Source of the DNA: CAYTED01 sp964537075
Lineage (GTDB): Bacteria > Patescibacteriota > Minisyncoccia > Moranbacterales > UBA1568
Direction of reading: 5' to 3'
Length of the DNA stretch: 39,626 nt
Assembly: GCA_964537075.1 (NCBI GenBank)
Contig: CAZIBB010000003.1
Location: forward strand, 1 to 39,626
Shown in pieces: positions 30,576-38,073 of the stretch. A program made the position numbers and the translations under genes. Under the pieces are notes generated by a model that was not told where the DNA came from, did not search any database, and saw only the letters and a program-made list of their open reading frames with translations. The stretch's first letter is position 1. Every line of letters begins with the position of its first letter.

Positions 30576-30593
30576 CATCAGGACTGAAACGAC

Positions 30594-30632
30594 AAACGGC
30601 AATCAGGTTTTTTATACTGATTGCCGTTTTTT
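30594..30632 (+). terminator. Intrinsic terminator of the unknown operon
   Basis: AAACGGCAATCAG pairs perfectly with CTGATTGCCGTTT around a 10-nt loop and is followed by six T. It ends about 18 bases before the converging pilin-like gene. Confidence 0.9.
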
Positions 30633-30649
30633 CTTTTGTTTAAATTTTT

Positions 30650-31552
30650 TTATGCGAAAAATGCGGCGATTTGTTTCACGAGGATGAGAGCCGCCATCAC
30701 AATGGCGATACCGAGAAGCGAATTCTTCACGATTTCCCTACCAGTCTCGGCACGCTTGGTATCACCCCCGGCGGTGAGATACGCAAACCCGCCGAGAAGA
30801 AGCATAATGAGGGCGATGATACCGACGATAGAGAGGAGAAATTGAAGCGTATTCGTCGCGATCTGTGTGAGAGACAACGCCGCTTGCAATTCCGCAGGAT
30901 TATCCTTTCCACCGACGATATTATAAACTTCTTTCAAAAATGACGGCGCCGCGATGACGACCGCGAGGCCGATCATCGCCGCCATAATCGCACCCTTGGC
31001 GGTGGTCATCATACCGCTATTTCCACCGGAGATGACATACATCACTCCTCCGATGACGATAGCGAGTATGGCGAGCACGACGACGATGCCTTGTATCGCT
31101 CCCATCACCGAGGAAACGAAACCGTCCACCGTACTATACTTCAAAGGATTGGGAATAGTGATAGGAATCCCACTCGATGCGGTCGTCGTCGGAGCGACAC
31201 AACATTGAACGCCACCAGCACATACTCCTGTTGATGTCCTTCCGTTTGTGCAGGGAGTTTCACATGTACCAGCGCATGATGTCGATGCTCCAGGTGTCGG
31301 AGAGGCAACACTTGCCGGTATGGGCGCATTCGGAGCGGCACAGCATACTTGAGGAGACACGCAAGTCGCACTGCCCGATATGAGCGTCGGATGATCCGAA
31401 GGGCAGGTATTCACATAGCATTGCCCCACCAATGTTCCCTGGGCATCAAAGCAGGGTGCAGCCGAAACACTTTCAGGGTGGGCGAAGAAAACCACAGAAA
31501 AGAAGAGTACGAGTATCGGAAGGAAAAAAAGAAATTGCTTTTTTTTATTCAT
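30650..31552 (-). CDS. Cys-rich exported protein with two VirB2/TrbC-like domains
   Basis: The 300-residue protein has a signal peptide (about 1-31, ending SVSAAP), then two cysteine-rich modules, each ending in CC (SPQVCCAAP and GVQCCVAP), then a Thr/Ser/Pro linker. The second half holds two tandem pairs of hydrophobic helices with the pattern of VirB2/TrbC pilins: IVVVLAILAIVIGGVMYVISGG with AKGAIMAAMIGLAVVIAAPSFL, and LLSIVGIIALIMLLLGGFAYLTAGG with VKNSLLGIAIVMAALILVKQI. In type IV secretion systems VirB2 forms the pilus. A four-helix fusion carrying Cys-rich modules is unusual. It ends the pilin cluster, 6 bases after the stop codon of the preceding gene. Confidence 0.8.
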   Translation of the reverse strand: MNKKKQFLFFLPILVLFFSVVFFAHPESVSAAPCFDAQGTLVGQCYVNTCPSDHPTLISGSATCVSPQVCCAAPNAPIPASVASPTPGASTSCAGTCETPCTNGRTSTGVCAGGVQCCVAPTTTASSGIPITIPNPLKYSTVDGFVSSVMGAIQGIVVVLAILAIVIGGVMYVISGGNSGMMTTAKGAIMAAMIGLAVVIAAPSFLKEVYNIVGGKDNPAELQAALSLTQIATNTLQFLLSIVGIIALIMLLLGGFAYLTAGGDTKRAETGREIVKNSLLGIAIVMAALILVKQIAAFFA

Positions 31553-31558
31553 ATTTTT

Positions 31559-32302
31559 TCAGAAAAACCAAGCCCCCGACAGCACCGATTGTATCGCGCG
31601 GATAACGATAAGTGCCGAGAGCGCGACCAGCACACCGATCATCGCATACTTCATATTTTCCTTCCCCTTCTTCGCCATTTCTTCATCGGCACCGGCGAGG
31701 AGATACTGGATGCCGGAAATGACGAAAGCGATAATAGCGACGAAACCGAGGATATAGAGAAGCCAGTTCATGAGATTTTGAATCAGTCGTGTAACCGATA
31801 TATCAGAAAGTCCCAATGAAGATCCTGACGGGATATACAACCCTCCCGACGAAGGAGTCGAACCAACCGTGGTGGTGGCCGGTCTATTGGATGCGGCGGA
31901 ACTACTCGGTGATGTGGCGGTACTCCCAGTGGTCGCTGGGGTAGGAGAAGACGTTCCCGCAAGACAACACACCTTTCCTTGAGAAGTGCATGGGGCGACC
32001 GATGAAAATCCCTTGGTGCATTCGGCCTGACTCATACAAATACCCGGTTCATTGGTCGTTAAAATACATGATGTCCCTGTGGCAGGACTCCCACTACTGC
32101 CCGTCGATGAAGCGGCCGTTCCGGAAATGCAAGAAAGTCCACATGTACCCTCCACGCAGAGTTCCCCACAAACACCCTTGGTCGTACTATTGAGATCGCA
32201 CACTACTCCAGGAGTCGTACAGACATCCGCAAACGCCTGATTTGCGAAGAAAAAAGAGAAGACAAAAACCGCTGATATCATGCCAAGCGCTGTTTGTTTC
32301 AT
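31559..32302 (-). CDS. Cys-rich exported protein with one VirB2/TrbC-like domain
   Basis: The 247-residue protein has a signal peptide (about 1-25, ending ANQAFA), two Cys-rich modules (the second has CILTTNEPGICMSQAEC and ends GKVCCL), a Ser/Thr-rich linker and a C-terminal VirB2-like pair of helices (LIQNLMNWLLYILGFVAIIAFV and MKYAMIGVLVALSALIVIRAI). The NWLLYILGF segment is shared with the next pilin gene; 32 bases of DNA (31741-31772) are identical to 32613-32644, a sign of recent duplication or conversion. It lies downstream of a terminator-like hairpin and is followed after 6 bases by the 300-residue relative. Confidence 0.82.
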   Translation of the reverse strand: MKQTALGMISAVFVFSFFFANQAFADVCTTPGVVCDLNSTTKGVCGELCVEGTCGLSCISGTAASSTGSSGSPATGTSCILTTNEPGICMSQAECTKGFSSVAPCTSQGKVCCLAGTSSPTPATTGSTATSPSSSAASNRPATTTVGSTPSSGGLYIPSGSSLGLSDISVTRLIQNLMNWLLYILGFVAIIAFVISGIQYLLAGADEEMAKKGKENMKYAMIGVLVALSALIVIRAIQSVLSGAWFF

Positions 32303-32378
32303 ACAAAAAAATTATTGTTTACCCCGACGATTCTGTTCCCTTCTATTATTATCTCACAGAGGGAGAAAAAAACAATAC

Positions 32379-32410
32379 AAAAAAAATACTCCCGACGAAG
32401 CGAGAGTATT
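32379..32410 (-). terminator. Intrinsic terminator after the 120-residue pilin gene
   Basis: AATACTC and GAGTATT pair, extended by a CG pair past a mismatch, with eight T following on the minus strand. It separates the small pilin genes from the two larger Cys-rich ones and could set their relative expression. Confidence 0.8.
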
Positions 32411-32430
32411 GTTTCCACATATGATGTGAA

Positions 32431-32793
32431 CTAGAAGTTGGAGCTTCCCCCAAGAAATCCGGAAATCGCCTTGACGACGATAAATCCGATGAGGGCGACG
32501 AGGATACCCACGATAGAGTAGAGCATAGCGGACTTCGCCTTACTGATCTGATCCTGCTCTCCGTAGGCGGTGAGATAGAGAATACCAGCGATCACAAATC
32601 CGATAATCGCGGCGAAACCGAGGATATAGAGAAGCCAGTTCATGGCATTGATGATAAGCTGGGTCACGCTCGTACCGGCGAGCCCGGATCCCGTATAATT
32701 ACCCGTGCTCCACTGTGCCAAAGCGACCGCTGGAGCGGTGAGCAGAGCTACCGAGAAGATTTGAAAGCCTAAATTTTTTATTGTTTTTAACAT
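32431..32793 (-). CDS. VirB2/TrbC-like pilin
   Basis: The 120-residue protein has a signal peptide (about 1-26, ending AVALAQ) and two hydrophobic helices (LIINAMNWLLYILGFAAIIGFVIAG and LYSIVGILVALIGFIVVKAI) joined by a polar loop (YGEQDQISKAKSA), the VirB2/TrbC layout. It has no Cys-rich part. Its ribosome binding site is the best in the cluster (AAAGGAGGTGAG) and lies just after a small hairpin with a UUCG loop, so it is probably the most abundant pilin of the set. A terminator follows. No VirB4, VirB6 or VirD4 homolog lies in the window. Confidence 0.85.
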   Translation of the reverse strand: MLKTIKNLGFQIFSVALLTAPAVALAQWSTGNYTGSGLAGTSVTQLIINAMNWLLYILGFAAIIGFVIAGILYLTAYGEQDQISKAKSAMLYSIVGILVALIGFIVVKAISGFLGGSSNF

Positions 32794-32811
32794 TCGTTCT
32801 CACCTCCTTTC

Positions 32812-32828
32812 AGTGCCCCGAAGGGACT
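32812..32828 (-). promoter_or_regulatory. UUCG-loop hairpin next to the pilin ribosome binding site
   Basis: On the minus strand AGTCCC and GGGCACT-like bases close a CTTCGG loop immediately before AAAGGAGG. Such a hairpin could protect the mRNA 5' region or tune translation. Confidence 0.45.
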
Positions 32829-32848
32829 TTTATTTTTATTTAACTCTC

Positions 32849-33139
32849 TTATTGTACGAAAAAACTTTCGATACCCTGGAGCAAAACGAGTGCGCCGAGG
32901 GCAACCGCAATACCGACGATACTCTGTCCCGTCATGCGTTTCGCAGCGGCGATCTTTTCCTTGTCACCGAAAGCGATCATGTACCTTAGTCCAGCGATGA
33001 CTAATGAAAGTATAGCAATAATACTGACAACCGACAACAAAAAATACAGAACATTCATTAGGATATGAGAAAACGATGGTGCAGTCGCTATCGCTCCCGC
33101 GGCGCGCGCTATCGGAAATATCGGAAAAAGAAAATCCAT
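32849..33139 (-). CDS. Small VirB2/TrbC-like pilin
   Basis: The 96-residue protein has a short N-terminal hydrophobic segment and two helices (LMNVLYFLLSVVSIIAILSLVIAGLRY and SIVGIAVALGALVLLQGIESFF) with the loop FGDKEKIAAAKRMTG between, as in the other pilins here. The sequence after residue 12 reads ARAAGAIA, a possible signal peptidase site. It begins 20 bases after the stop codon of the solute-binding lipoprotein gene. The VirB2-like assignment rests on layout and on similarity to its neighbours. Confidence 0.8.
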   Translation of the reverse strand: MDFLFPIFPIARAAGAIATAPSFSHILMNVLYFLLSVVSIIAILSLVIAGLRYMIAFGDKEKIAAAKRMTGQSIVGIAVALGALVLLQGIESFFVQ

Positions 33140-33159
33140 AAACGAAACGATTACCGAAT

Positions 33160-34563
33160 CTACTGACGCGCACCGACGTTCAGAATATTGATGCGGGTCT
33201 CAGCCAGATGTAATGCGTCAAAGAGAGTCGCCTCACCGGAATTCACCCGACCGATCGCTTCCGCCAACACGCGTTCCGTTTCTTCCGGATTGAACTGGCG
33301 AAAACTCCGCGCGATCAGATTCCCATTGGCGAACGGAGCAAGAAAGACGTCTCCCTGATTAGCCACAATGAGATCCCTTCTTGCTGCGGGCTTTTTCGTC
33401 ATTTCCAGATATTTCTGGGCTGGATCGATCGAGAGAGGAAATTCCTTCATATTCTTCGTCAATCCATTCGTAAGCGTTATCGTCCCCGCATGAGGAAGGG
33501 CGAGATACGACAGGAACTGCCATGCTTCGAAAATACGGAGCTCATTTTCCTTGCCGGCGGGAGCCATCGCCTGTTCGCCCGCCGCGACCGGCTTCACCTC
33601 CTTATTTTTCGAAACGGCCAATCCCCAATAATTCGCGAAATTGACCGGTGCGTTATTTTCAAATTGCGGCAATGGTGCGATACCGAAATTCAGTTTGGCA
33701 TTTTTCTGACGGATCGTTTCCATCTGATACGAATAATTGATCATCATGGCGCTCTTCCCCTGATAGAATGCATCGATCGAATAATCCAGTCGTGGATTCC
33801 AAGTGTAATAAACGCTACTTGGATTCGCGAACTGCGTATAAAACGTCATGCTATCAGTCGCCGACTGGGAAGAAAAATCCGTGCGAGTCTGTCCGAGACT
33901 GTTCGCCTCCGCGCCGAATTGCATGAAAAGGAGAGAGAGTATGTCTGTTGAACGATTCACATTGTACGCCGTCCCCATGGCTATCGCCGACTGAATGACG
34001 TTTCCATAAGCATCGATTTTCGTCAAAGGCCGGACTTCCTGAAGCAATTCCTGCCAGGTCCTCGGCGGCGCCGCGATACCAGCCGCATTCAGCATATCCT
34101 TGTTGTAATACAACGCGAGGGAATCTACCGAAAGTGGAACGGCATAGACTTCCCCTTCAGACAAAAAGTCATTCGCCGCGACATCAACGAACGTCTCGCG
34201 ATATCCCCGCTCGCCGATCATCGCCGAATCAGCCGAGACGATTTTGTTCGCGAATGCCGGCAGCCAACTGTTCCGCATCATGAAGATATCCGGGCCATTG
34301 CCCGATGCCAGGGCATCGAGGATATCCTTCTCATAGGTATCAATGTTCATTTTCCGATAACTGATCTCTTTCACATGGGGATTGATCCGGAGATATGGAT
34401 TGATCACATCCCGATACGCGTCGGTGTCATCGAAGACGCCCCACATCTCAAGTGATACCTGATACGGCGTTTCCTGCTGTTTGAAGCATCCGGAAAGCGA
34501 CACCGAAAATATGGTAACAGCGAGAAGCGACAAAAAAAGTTTCAATCGTTTGTTCATATTCAC
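33160..34563 (-). CDS. Extracellular solute-binding lipoprotein (family 1)
   Basis: The 467-residue protein starts with a lipoprotein signal (LSLLAVTIFSVSLSGC; lipid-modified Cys26). The mature part matches family 1 solute-binding proteins of ABC sugar importers: SLEMWGVFDDTDAYRDVI near 36, GNGPDIFMMRNSWLPAFA near 91, YAVPLSVDSLALYYNKDMLNAAGI, PPRTWQELLQEV and a C-terminal AWQFLSYLALP block. No permease or ATPase gene is adjacent, so it is either an orphan binding protein or works with a distant transporter. Its start overlaps the stop codon of the methyltransferase gene by four bases, and the pilin genes follow closely; a surface role beside the pilins is possible (inference). Confidence 0.9.
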   Translation of the reverse strand: MNMNKRLKLFLSLLAVTIFSVSLSGCFKQQETPYQVSLEMWGVFDDTDAYRDVINPYLRINPHVKEISYRKMNIDTYEKDILDALASGNGPDIFMMRNSWLPAFANKIVSADSAMIGERGYRETFVDVAANDFLSEGEVYAVPLSVDSLALYYNKDMLNAAGIAAPPRTWQELLQEVRPLTKIDAYGNVIQSAIAMGTAYNVNRSTDILSLLFMQFGAEANSLGQTRTDFSSQSATDSMTFYTQFANPSSVYYTWNPRLDYSIDAFYQGKSAMMINYSYQMETIRQKNAKLNFGIAPLPQFENNAPVNFANYWGLAVSKNKEVKPVAAGEQAMAPAGKENELRIFEAWQFLSYLALPHAGTITLTNGLTKNMKEFPLSIDPAQKYLEMTKKPAARRDLIVANQGDVFLAPFANGNLIARSFRQFNPEETERVLAEAIGRVNSGEATLFDALHLAETRINILNVGARQ

Positions 34564-35099
34564 TTTCTTACGATCAAGGCATAATGAAAATCTCCGGCGG
34601 GAATATTGTTTTCCGGATGCAATCCCGCTTTTTCCACGAGTGCCCGCGCGTCCTCTTCCGAAATGCGCATATTCGCTTCCGGTCCCATCGGAACATCTTC
34701 AGGTACCCATTCCATGAGAAACATCTTTCCTTCCGATTTCAGAACCCGGAAAATTTCATGAAGAATCACTTCCTTATCCTTGTTTTGAAACAATATGTCT
34801 TTCAAAATGACCCAATCGACGCTCCCGGACGGCAAAGTCGACCCGCCGAGCTTCTCGAAATTCACCCGCTTTATCTCGATATTCGAAAGGCCGAGCGTTT
34901 TCGTTCGGCTCGCGACCGCCTCAAGCGCGGATGGCAGAATGTCGAGTGCGTACACCTTCCCCTCGGCTCCGACGACCTTCGCTATCTCAAATGTAAAATA
35001 TCCCGCTCCGCAACCAAAATCCGCGACGACCAAACCGGGGGCGAGGTCTAATTTTCGGACTATGGTCACTGGATCGACGAAAGTCATTCTATTGTGCAT
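34560..35099 (-). CDS. Class I SAM-dependent methyltransferase
   Basis: The 179-residue protein has the class I Rossmann fold motifs: VVADFGCGAGYFTFEIA (motif I, about 22-38), VYALDILPSALEAV (motif II, with the ribose-binding Asp), WVILKDILFQNKD and the following VLKSEGKMFLMEW (motif III and post-III). It resembles UbiE/methyltransferase 11-type proteins, and the substrate cannot be told. The start MHNRMTFVDPVTIV is the first in the frame. It is the first gene of the minus-strand cluster with the solute-binding lipoprotein and the pilins, overlapping the former by four bases. That coupling suggests joint expression, not necessarily a joint function. Confidence 0.88.
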   Translation of the reverse strand: MHNRMTFVDPVTIVRKLDLAPGLVVADFGCGAGYFTFEIAKVVGAEGKVYALDILPSALEAVASRTKTLGLSNIEIKRVNFEKLGGSTLPSGSVDWVILKDILFQNKDKEVILHEIFRVLKSEGKMFLMEWVPEDVPMGPEANMRISEEDARALVEKAGLHPENNIPAGDFHYALIVRK

Positions 35100-35291
35100 A
35101 CGCTTTCGGATAAATAGTTTTGATTGCTTTTAATATATATCTATTGTACAACGAAAAAGCGGAATCAAGAAGAGAAATGTGGGATAGAGAATATTGAATA
35201 TTAGATGAAAACGAGGTATCCTATATTCCTGAAGGCTGGAAAAGGCTTCAATAGTTATTGAGATGTATTTTAAAAAAGAATGCCTATGTAC

Positions 35292-35378
35292 GGAGATGTG
35301 GCCGAGTGGTTGAAGGCAGCAGTTTCGAAAACTGCCATAGGGGAAACTCTATCAGAGGTTCGAATCCTCTCATCTCCG
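35292..35378 (+). tRNA. tRNA-Ser (CGA anticodon)
   Basis: The 87-nt gene has acceptor GGAGATG with CATCTCC, anticodon stem GCAGT with ACTGC around TTCGAAA (anticodon CGA), a long type II variable arm (TAGGGGAAACTCTA region), and T stem with TTCGAAT. Discriminator G; the bases after it are CAA, so CCA is not encoded. Confidence 0.95.
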
Positions 35379-35381
35379 CAA

Positions 35382-35424
35382 GTACATAAAAGGGTCACTT
35401 CTTAGTGGCTCTTTTATGTATTTA
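35382..35424 (+). terminator. Intrinsic terminator of tRNA-Ser
   Basis: ACATAAAAG pairs with CTTTTATGT, continued by CACT with AGTG after small internal mismatches, loop TTCT. It begins a few bases after the tRNA. Confidence 0.75.
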
Positions 35425-35425
35425 T

Positions 35426-35496
35426 TGAGAGGATTCGAAGTTTACACCCTTTAGGGTGAATCCCTGCCTGCCGGCAGACAGGCTCTCATCTCCGCC
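35426..35496. repeat. Interrupted copy of the tRNA-Ser 3' end
   Basis: GAATCC (35458-35463) and TCTCATCTCCGC (35484-35495) together repeat the end of tRNA-Ser, but the 20-base palindrome CTGCCTGCCGGCAGACAGGC separates them. An inverse copy of the T-arm region (GAGAGGATTCGAA) lies at about 35426-35438. Confidence 0.6.
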
Positions 35497-35544
35497 TTGA
35501 ACTTAACAAACGACTCGCTTGTTATATACGATAAGCATGGCTTT

Positions 35545-35575
35545 AGCCGCACACCAAAAGATTTGGTGTGCGGCT
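35545..35575. repeat. Perfect 14-bp hairpin
   Basis: AGCCGCACACCAAA pairs with its complement around AGA. A relative (CCCGCACCAAAA hairpin) lies at 13506. It has no T-run. It precedes the DUF4446 gene by about 50 bases. Confidence 0.6.
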
Positions 35576-35626
35576 TTACAAAAGCATAAATCCATTGTAC
35601 GCTGAGAAGAGTTTTAGGCTGTTTTT

Positions 35627-36142
35627 ATGGATTTTACAGGATTTTCCAGTATTTCGGGATCCCAGTGGATTCTTTTCTCTCTCGCTTTTAGCGCCGAGTT
35701 GTTTCTCTTCGCCGTCATTTTCCTTCTCTGGAAGCGGAATACTTCCCTCCAGAAGAAACTTGAAATTTTCTTCGGCGGGAAGGAAGGGAAAGATCTCGAG
35801 GAGGTGCTTCTGAAACAAAAAGAGGACATGTTGGTCTTCGACAAGGAAATCCAGGAGCTTTTTGAAATCTCCAACCGTCTGTACCGACTCGGCCTTCAAA
35901 GTATTCATAAGACCGAGGTAATCCGTTTCAATCCCTTCAAGGAGGTCGGAAGCAATCAAAGCTTCTGTGTCGCATTACTGAATGGAAAAAATTCTGGCGT
36001 TGTCATCTCCTCCATCCATACGAGAGAAGGCACCCGCGTCTATGCCAAGCCCGTCGTTTCAGGAACCGAAGCGGGGCATCAGTTCACCGATGAAGAGAAA
36101 GATGCCATCGCGAATGCCTCGAAACAAGACCCCGAAGCCTAA
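35627..36142 (+). CDS. DUF4446 family membrane protein
   Basis: The 171-residue protein has one N-terminal membrane segment (about 13-35), a coiled polar region (LQKKLEIFFGGKEGKDLEEVLLKQKEDM), and a C-terminal domain with the DUF4446 signature VIRFNPFKEVGSNQSFCVALL, then NSGVVISSIHTREGTRVYAKPV. This matches the family closely. DUF4446 proteins occur in Firmicutes and Patescibacteria; the function is unknown. infB starts 42 bases after its stop codon and may be cotranscribed. Confidence 0.9.
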   Translation: MDFTGFSSISGSQWILFSLAFSAELFLFAVIFLLWKRNTSLQKKLEIFFGGKEGKDLEEVLLKQKEDMLVFDKEIQELFEISNRLYRLGLQSIHKTEVIRFNPFKEVGSNQSFCVALLNGKNSGVVISSIHTREGTRVYAKPVVSGTEAGHQFTDEEKDAIANASKQDPEA

Positions 36143-36184
36143 ATATCATTTTCGCTCTCTCATTTATTTCCCTACCCGAACCCT

Positions 36185-37957
36185 ATGACTGACGCTCTCG
36201 AAGAAGTCCCAAGAAAGAATATCGCCCTCCCCCAGACAGTGACCGTGAAACGGTTCGCTGATCTTTTGGGTCTTCCGGTGACCCAGGTCATCATGGAACT
36301 CATGAAAAATAAGATTATCGCCACCATCAATGAGGAGATCGACTATGAGACAGCGAGTGTCATCGCCATGGAACTCGGATTCGATACGCATGCGGCTGAG
36401 GAGGAGAATGTCGGGGAGCTCACACTCGAAAAACTAATCGAACTCTGCGAAGAGGAAAAAAAATCCGACAAAGTCCTCATGAAGCGGGCACCGATAGTCA
36501 CCATTCTTGGTCATGTCGACCACGGCAAGACGACCCTTCTCGATGCCATCCGAAAAGCCAATGTCGCGGCCGGTGAAGCGGGAGGCATCACGCAACGCAT
36601 CACGGCATATCAGGTGAAAAAACGCGGCGAACTCATCACGTTCATCGATACCCCAGGACATGAGGCCTTTTCCGGTATGCGTGAACGCGGTGTTTCCATC
36701 GCGGATATCGCTATCTTGGTCGTCGCTGCCGATGACGGTGTACGGCCTCAGACCAAGGAAGTCATCTCCTATCTCCTCGACAAAAAACTTCCCGTCATCG
36801 TCGCGATCAACAAGATCGACAAGCCCGATGCGAATCTCGCTAAAGTGAAACAGGAACTCGCTGAGAACAATATCCTCATTGAAGAATGGGGCGGTACCAT
36901 ACTCTGCAACGAGATCAGCGCCAAGCAGAATATCGGCATCGACAAGCTCCTCGAAAGCATTCTCCTCATCCATGATGTCGAGGAATTCCGCGCCGATGCG
37001 AAGCGCGACGGTTTCGCCGTCATTCTCGAATCGCATCTCGATCCGCAGAAAGGTCCGGTCGCGACCGGCCTGGTCAAGACAGGAACGCTGAAAGTCGGAC
37101 AGGATGTCATCGCCGGGGGAAATTTCGGCCGCATCAAGCGGATCGAGGATTTCAACGGGAAAATTCTCGAGCAAGCCGGACCATCCACTCCGGTCGTGCT
37201 CTACGGCTTCGATGCCGCCCCACAGGTGAACAGCGTCGTCCAAGTAGTGAGCAGCAAATCCCTCGCTCGTCTGCGTTCTCAGGAAGCACTCCTCAAGGAA
37301 GGCGAAAACAAAAGCGTCCGCAGTATCACAGAAAATAGCGAAATCTTGAAATTTCCGATCATCCTGAAGGCCGATGTCCAGGGATCGCTCGAAGCCATCG
37401 AGCAGATTCTCTCCTCCATTCAATCTGAAGAAATCGTTCTCCAAGAAATCCGCAGTGCTGTCGGTGCCATCACCGAATCCGATGTGAAGATGGCGAATTC
37501 TTCTCATGCGATGATACTCGGTTTCAATGCCGAGCCGACGTCCGTCGCATCTCGCCTCGCCGAAACAATGAAAGTAGAAATTGAAACATTCAGCATTATT
37601 TACAAACTCGTCGAACGCGTAAAAGAAAAGATGGCTGACCTCCTCCCTCCGGAAATCATCCGTGTCGAAGGCGGCAATCTCTCCGTCCTCGCTATTTTCA
37701 AGACCGGCAAGCGCGATATGATTGTCGGTGGACGCGTCTCCGAAGGAAAACTTTTTCGCGGATCGCTCATCGAGGTCAAGCGCGATGGCGAAATCGTCGG
37801 TCTCGGCAAGATGATGAACCTCCAACAGAACAAATTGAATGCTGATGAAGTGAATCAAGGCAACGAATGTGGCATCGTCTATGAAGGCAATATCAAAGTT
37901 GAAGTCGGCGACACCCTCACCTGCTACAAGGTAGAGGAACGAAAACGAGAACTGTAA
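36185..37957 (+). CDS. infB: Translation initiation factor IF-2
   Basis: IF-2 is the GTPase that brings initiator tRNA to the 30S subunit and promotes subunit joining. At 590 residues it is shorter than the 700-900 of many bacteria because the N-terminal extension is nearly absent; it starts almost directly at the conserved IF2-N region (VTVKRFADLLGLPVTQVIMELM). The G domain has GHVDHGKT (109-116), the switch segment GITQRITAY, DTPGHEAF and NKID. Domains II to IV follow (GFAVILESHLDPQKGPVATGLV, then the C-terminal tRNA-binding domain ending DTLTCYKVEERKREL). The natural neighbour nusA lies 8 kb away. A terminator follows directly. Confidence 0.97.
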   Translation: MTDALEEVPRKNIALPQTVTVKRFADLLGLPVTQVIMELMKNKIIATINEEIDYETASVIAMELGFDTHAAEEENVGELTLEKLIELCEEEKKSDKVLMKRAPIVTILGHVDHGKTTLLDAIRKANVAAGEAGGITQRITAYQVKKRGELITFIDTPGHEAFSGMRERGVSIADIAILVVAADDGVRPQTKEVISYLLDKKLPVIVAINKIDKPDANLAKVKQELAENNILIEEWGGTILCNEISAKQNIGIDKLLESILLIHDVEEFRADAKRDGFAVILESHLDPQKGPVATGLVKTGTLKVGQDVIAGGNFGRIKRIEDFNGKILEQAGPSTPVVLYGFDAAPQVNSVVQVVSSKSLARLRSQEALLKEGENKSVRSITENSEILKFPIILKADVQGSLEAIEQILSSIQSEEIVLQEIRSAVGAITESDVKMANSSHAMILGFNAEPTSVASRLAETMKVEIETFSIIYKLVERVKEKMADLLPPEIIRVEGGNLSVLAIFKTGKRDMIVGGRVSEGKLFRGSLIEVKRDGEIVGLGKMMNLQQNKLNADEVNQGNECGIVYEGNIKVEVGDTLTCYKVEERKREL

Positions 37958-37973
37958 TACCTCAATAGATTCC

Positions 37974-38003
37974 AAAAACAGGAGTGAAACCCCTGTTTTT
38001 TTT
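37974..38003 (+). terminator. Intrinsic terminator of infB
   Basis: AAAACAGG pairs with CCTGTTTT through a short bulged stem and is followed by a run of eight T. Confidence 0.85.
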
Positions 38004-38073
38004 CGACCCGTAAAAACATTGATAGAAAGCCGAAAAGTTGATAGGCTATGAAGGCTTACAGCGAAACAATTTC

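Noticed and set aside
33160..34563. Complete ABC sugar importer locus
   Set aside because: Only the binding lipoprotein is present; no permease or ATPase gene is adjacent.
35382..35626. Integrated mobile element at tRNA-Ser
   Set aside because: Only about 100 bases lie between the two tRNA 3' copies and no integrase is present; at most a scar remains.
36434..37975. Long open frame of about 513 codons on the minus strand
   Set aside because: It lies entirely antisense to infB, has no family signature and follows from the codon bias of infB.
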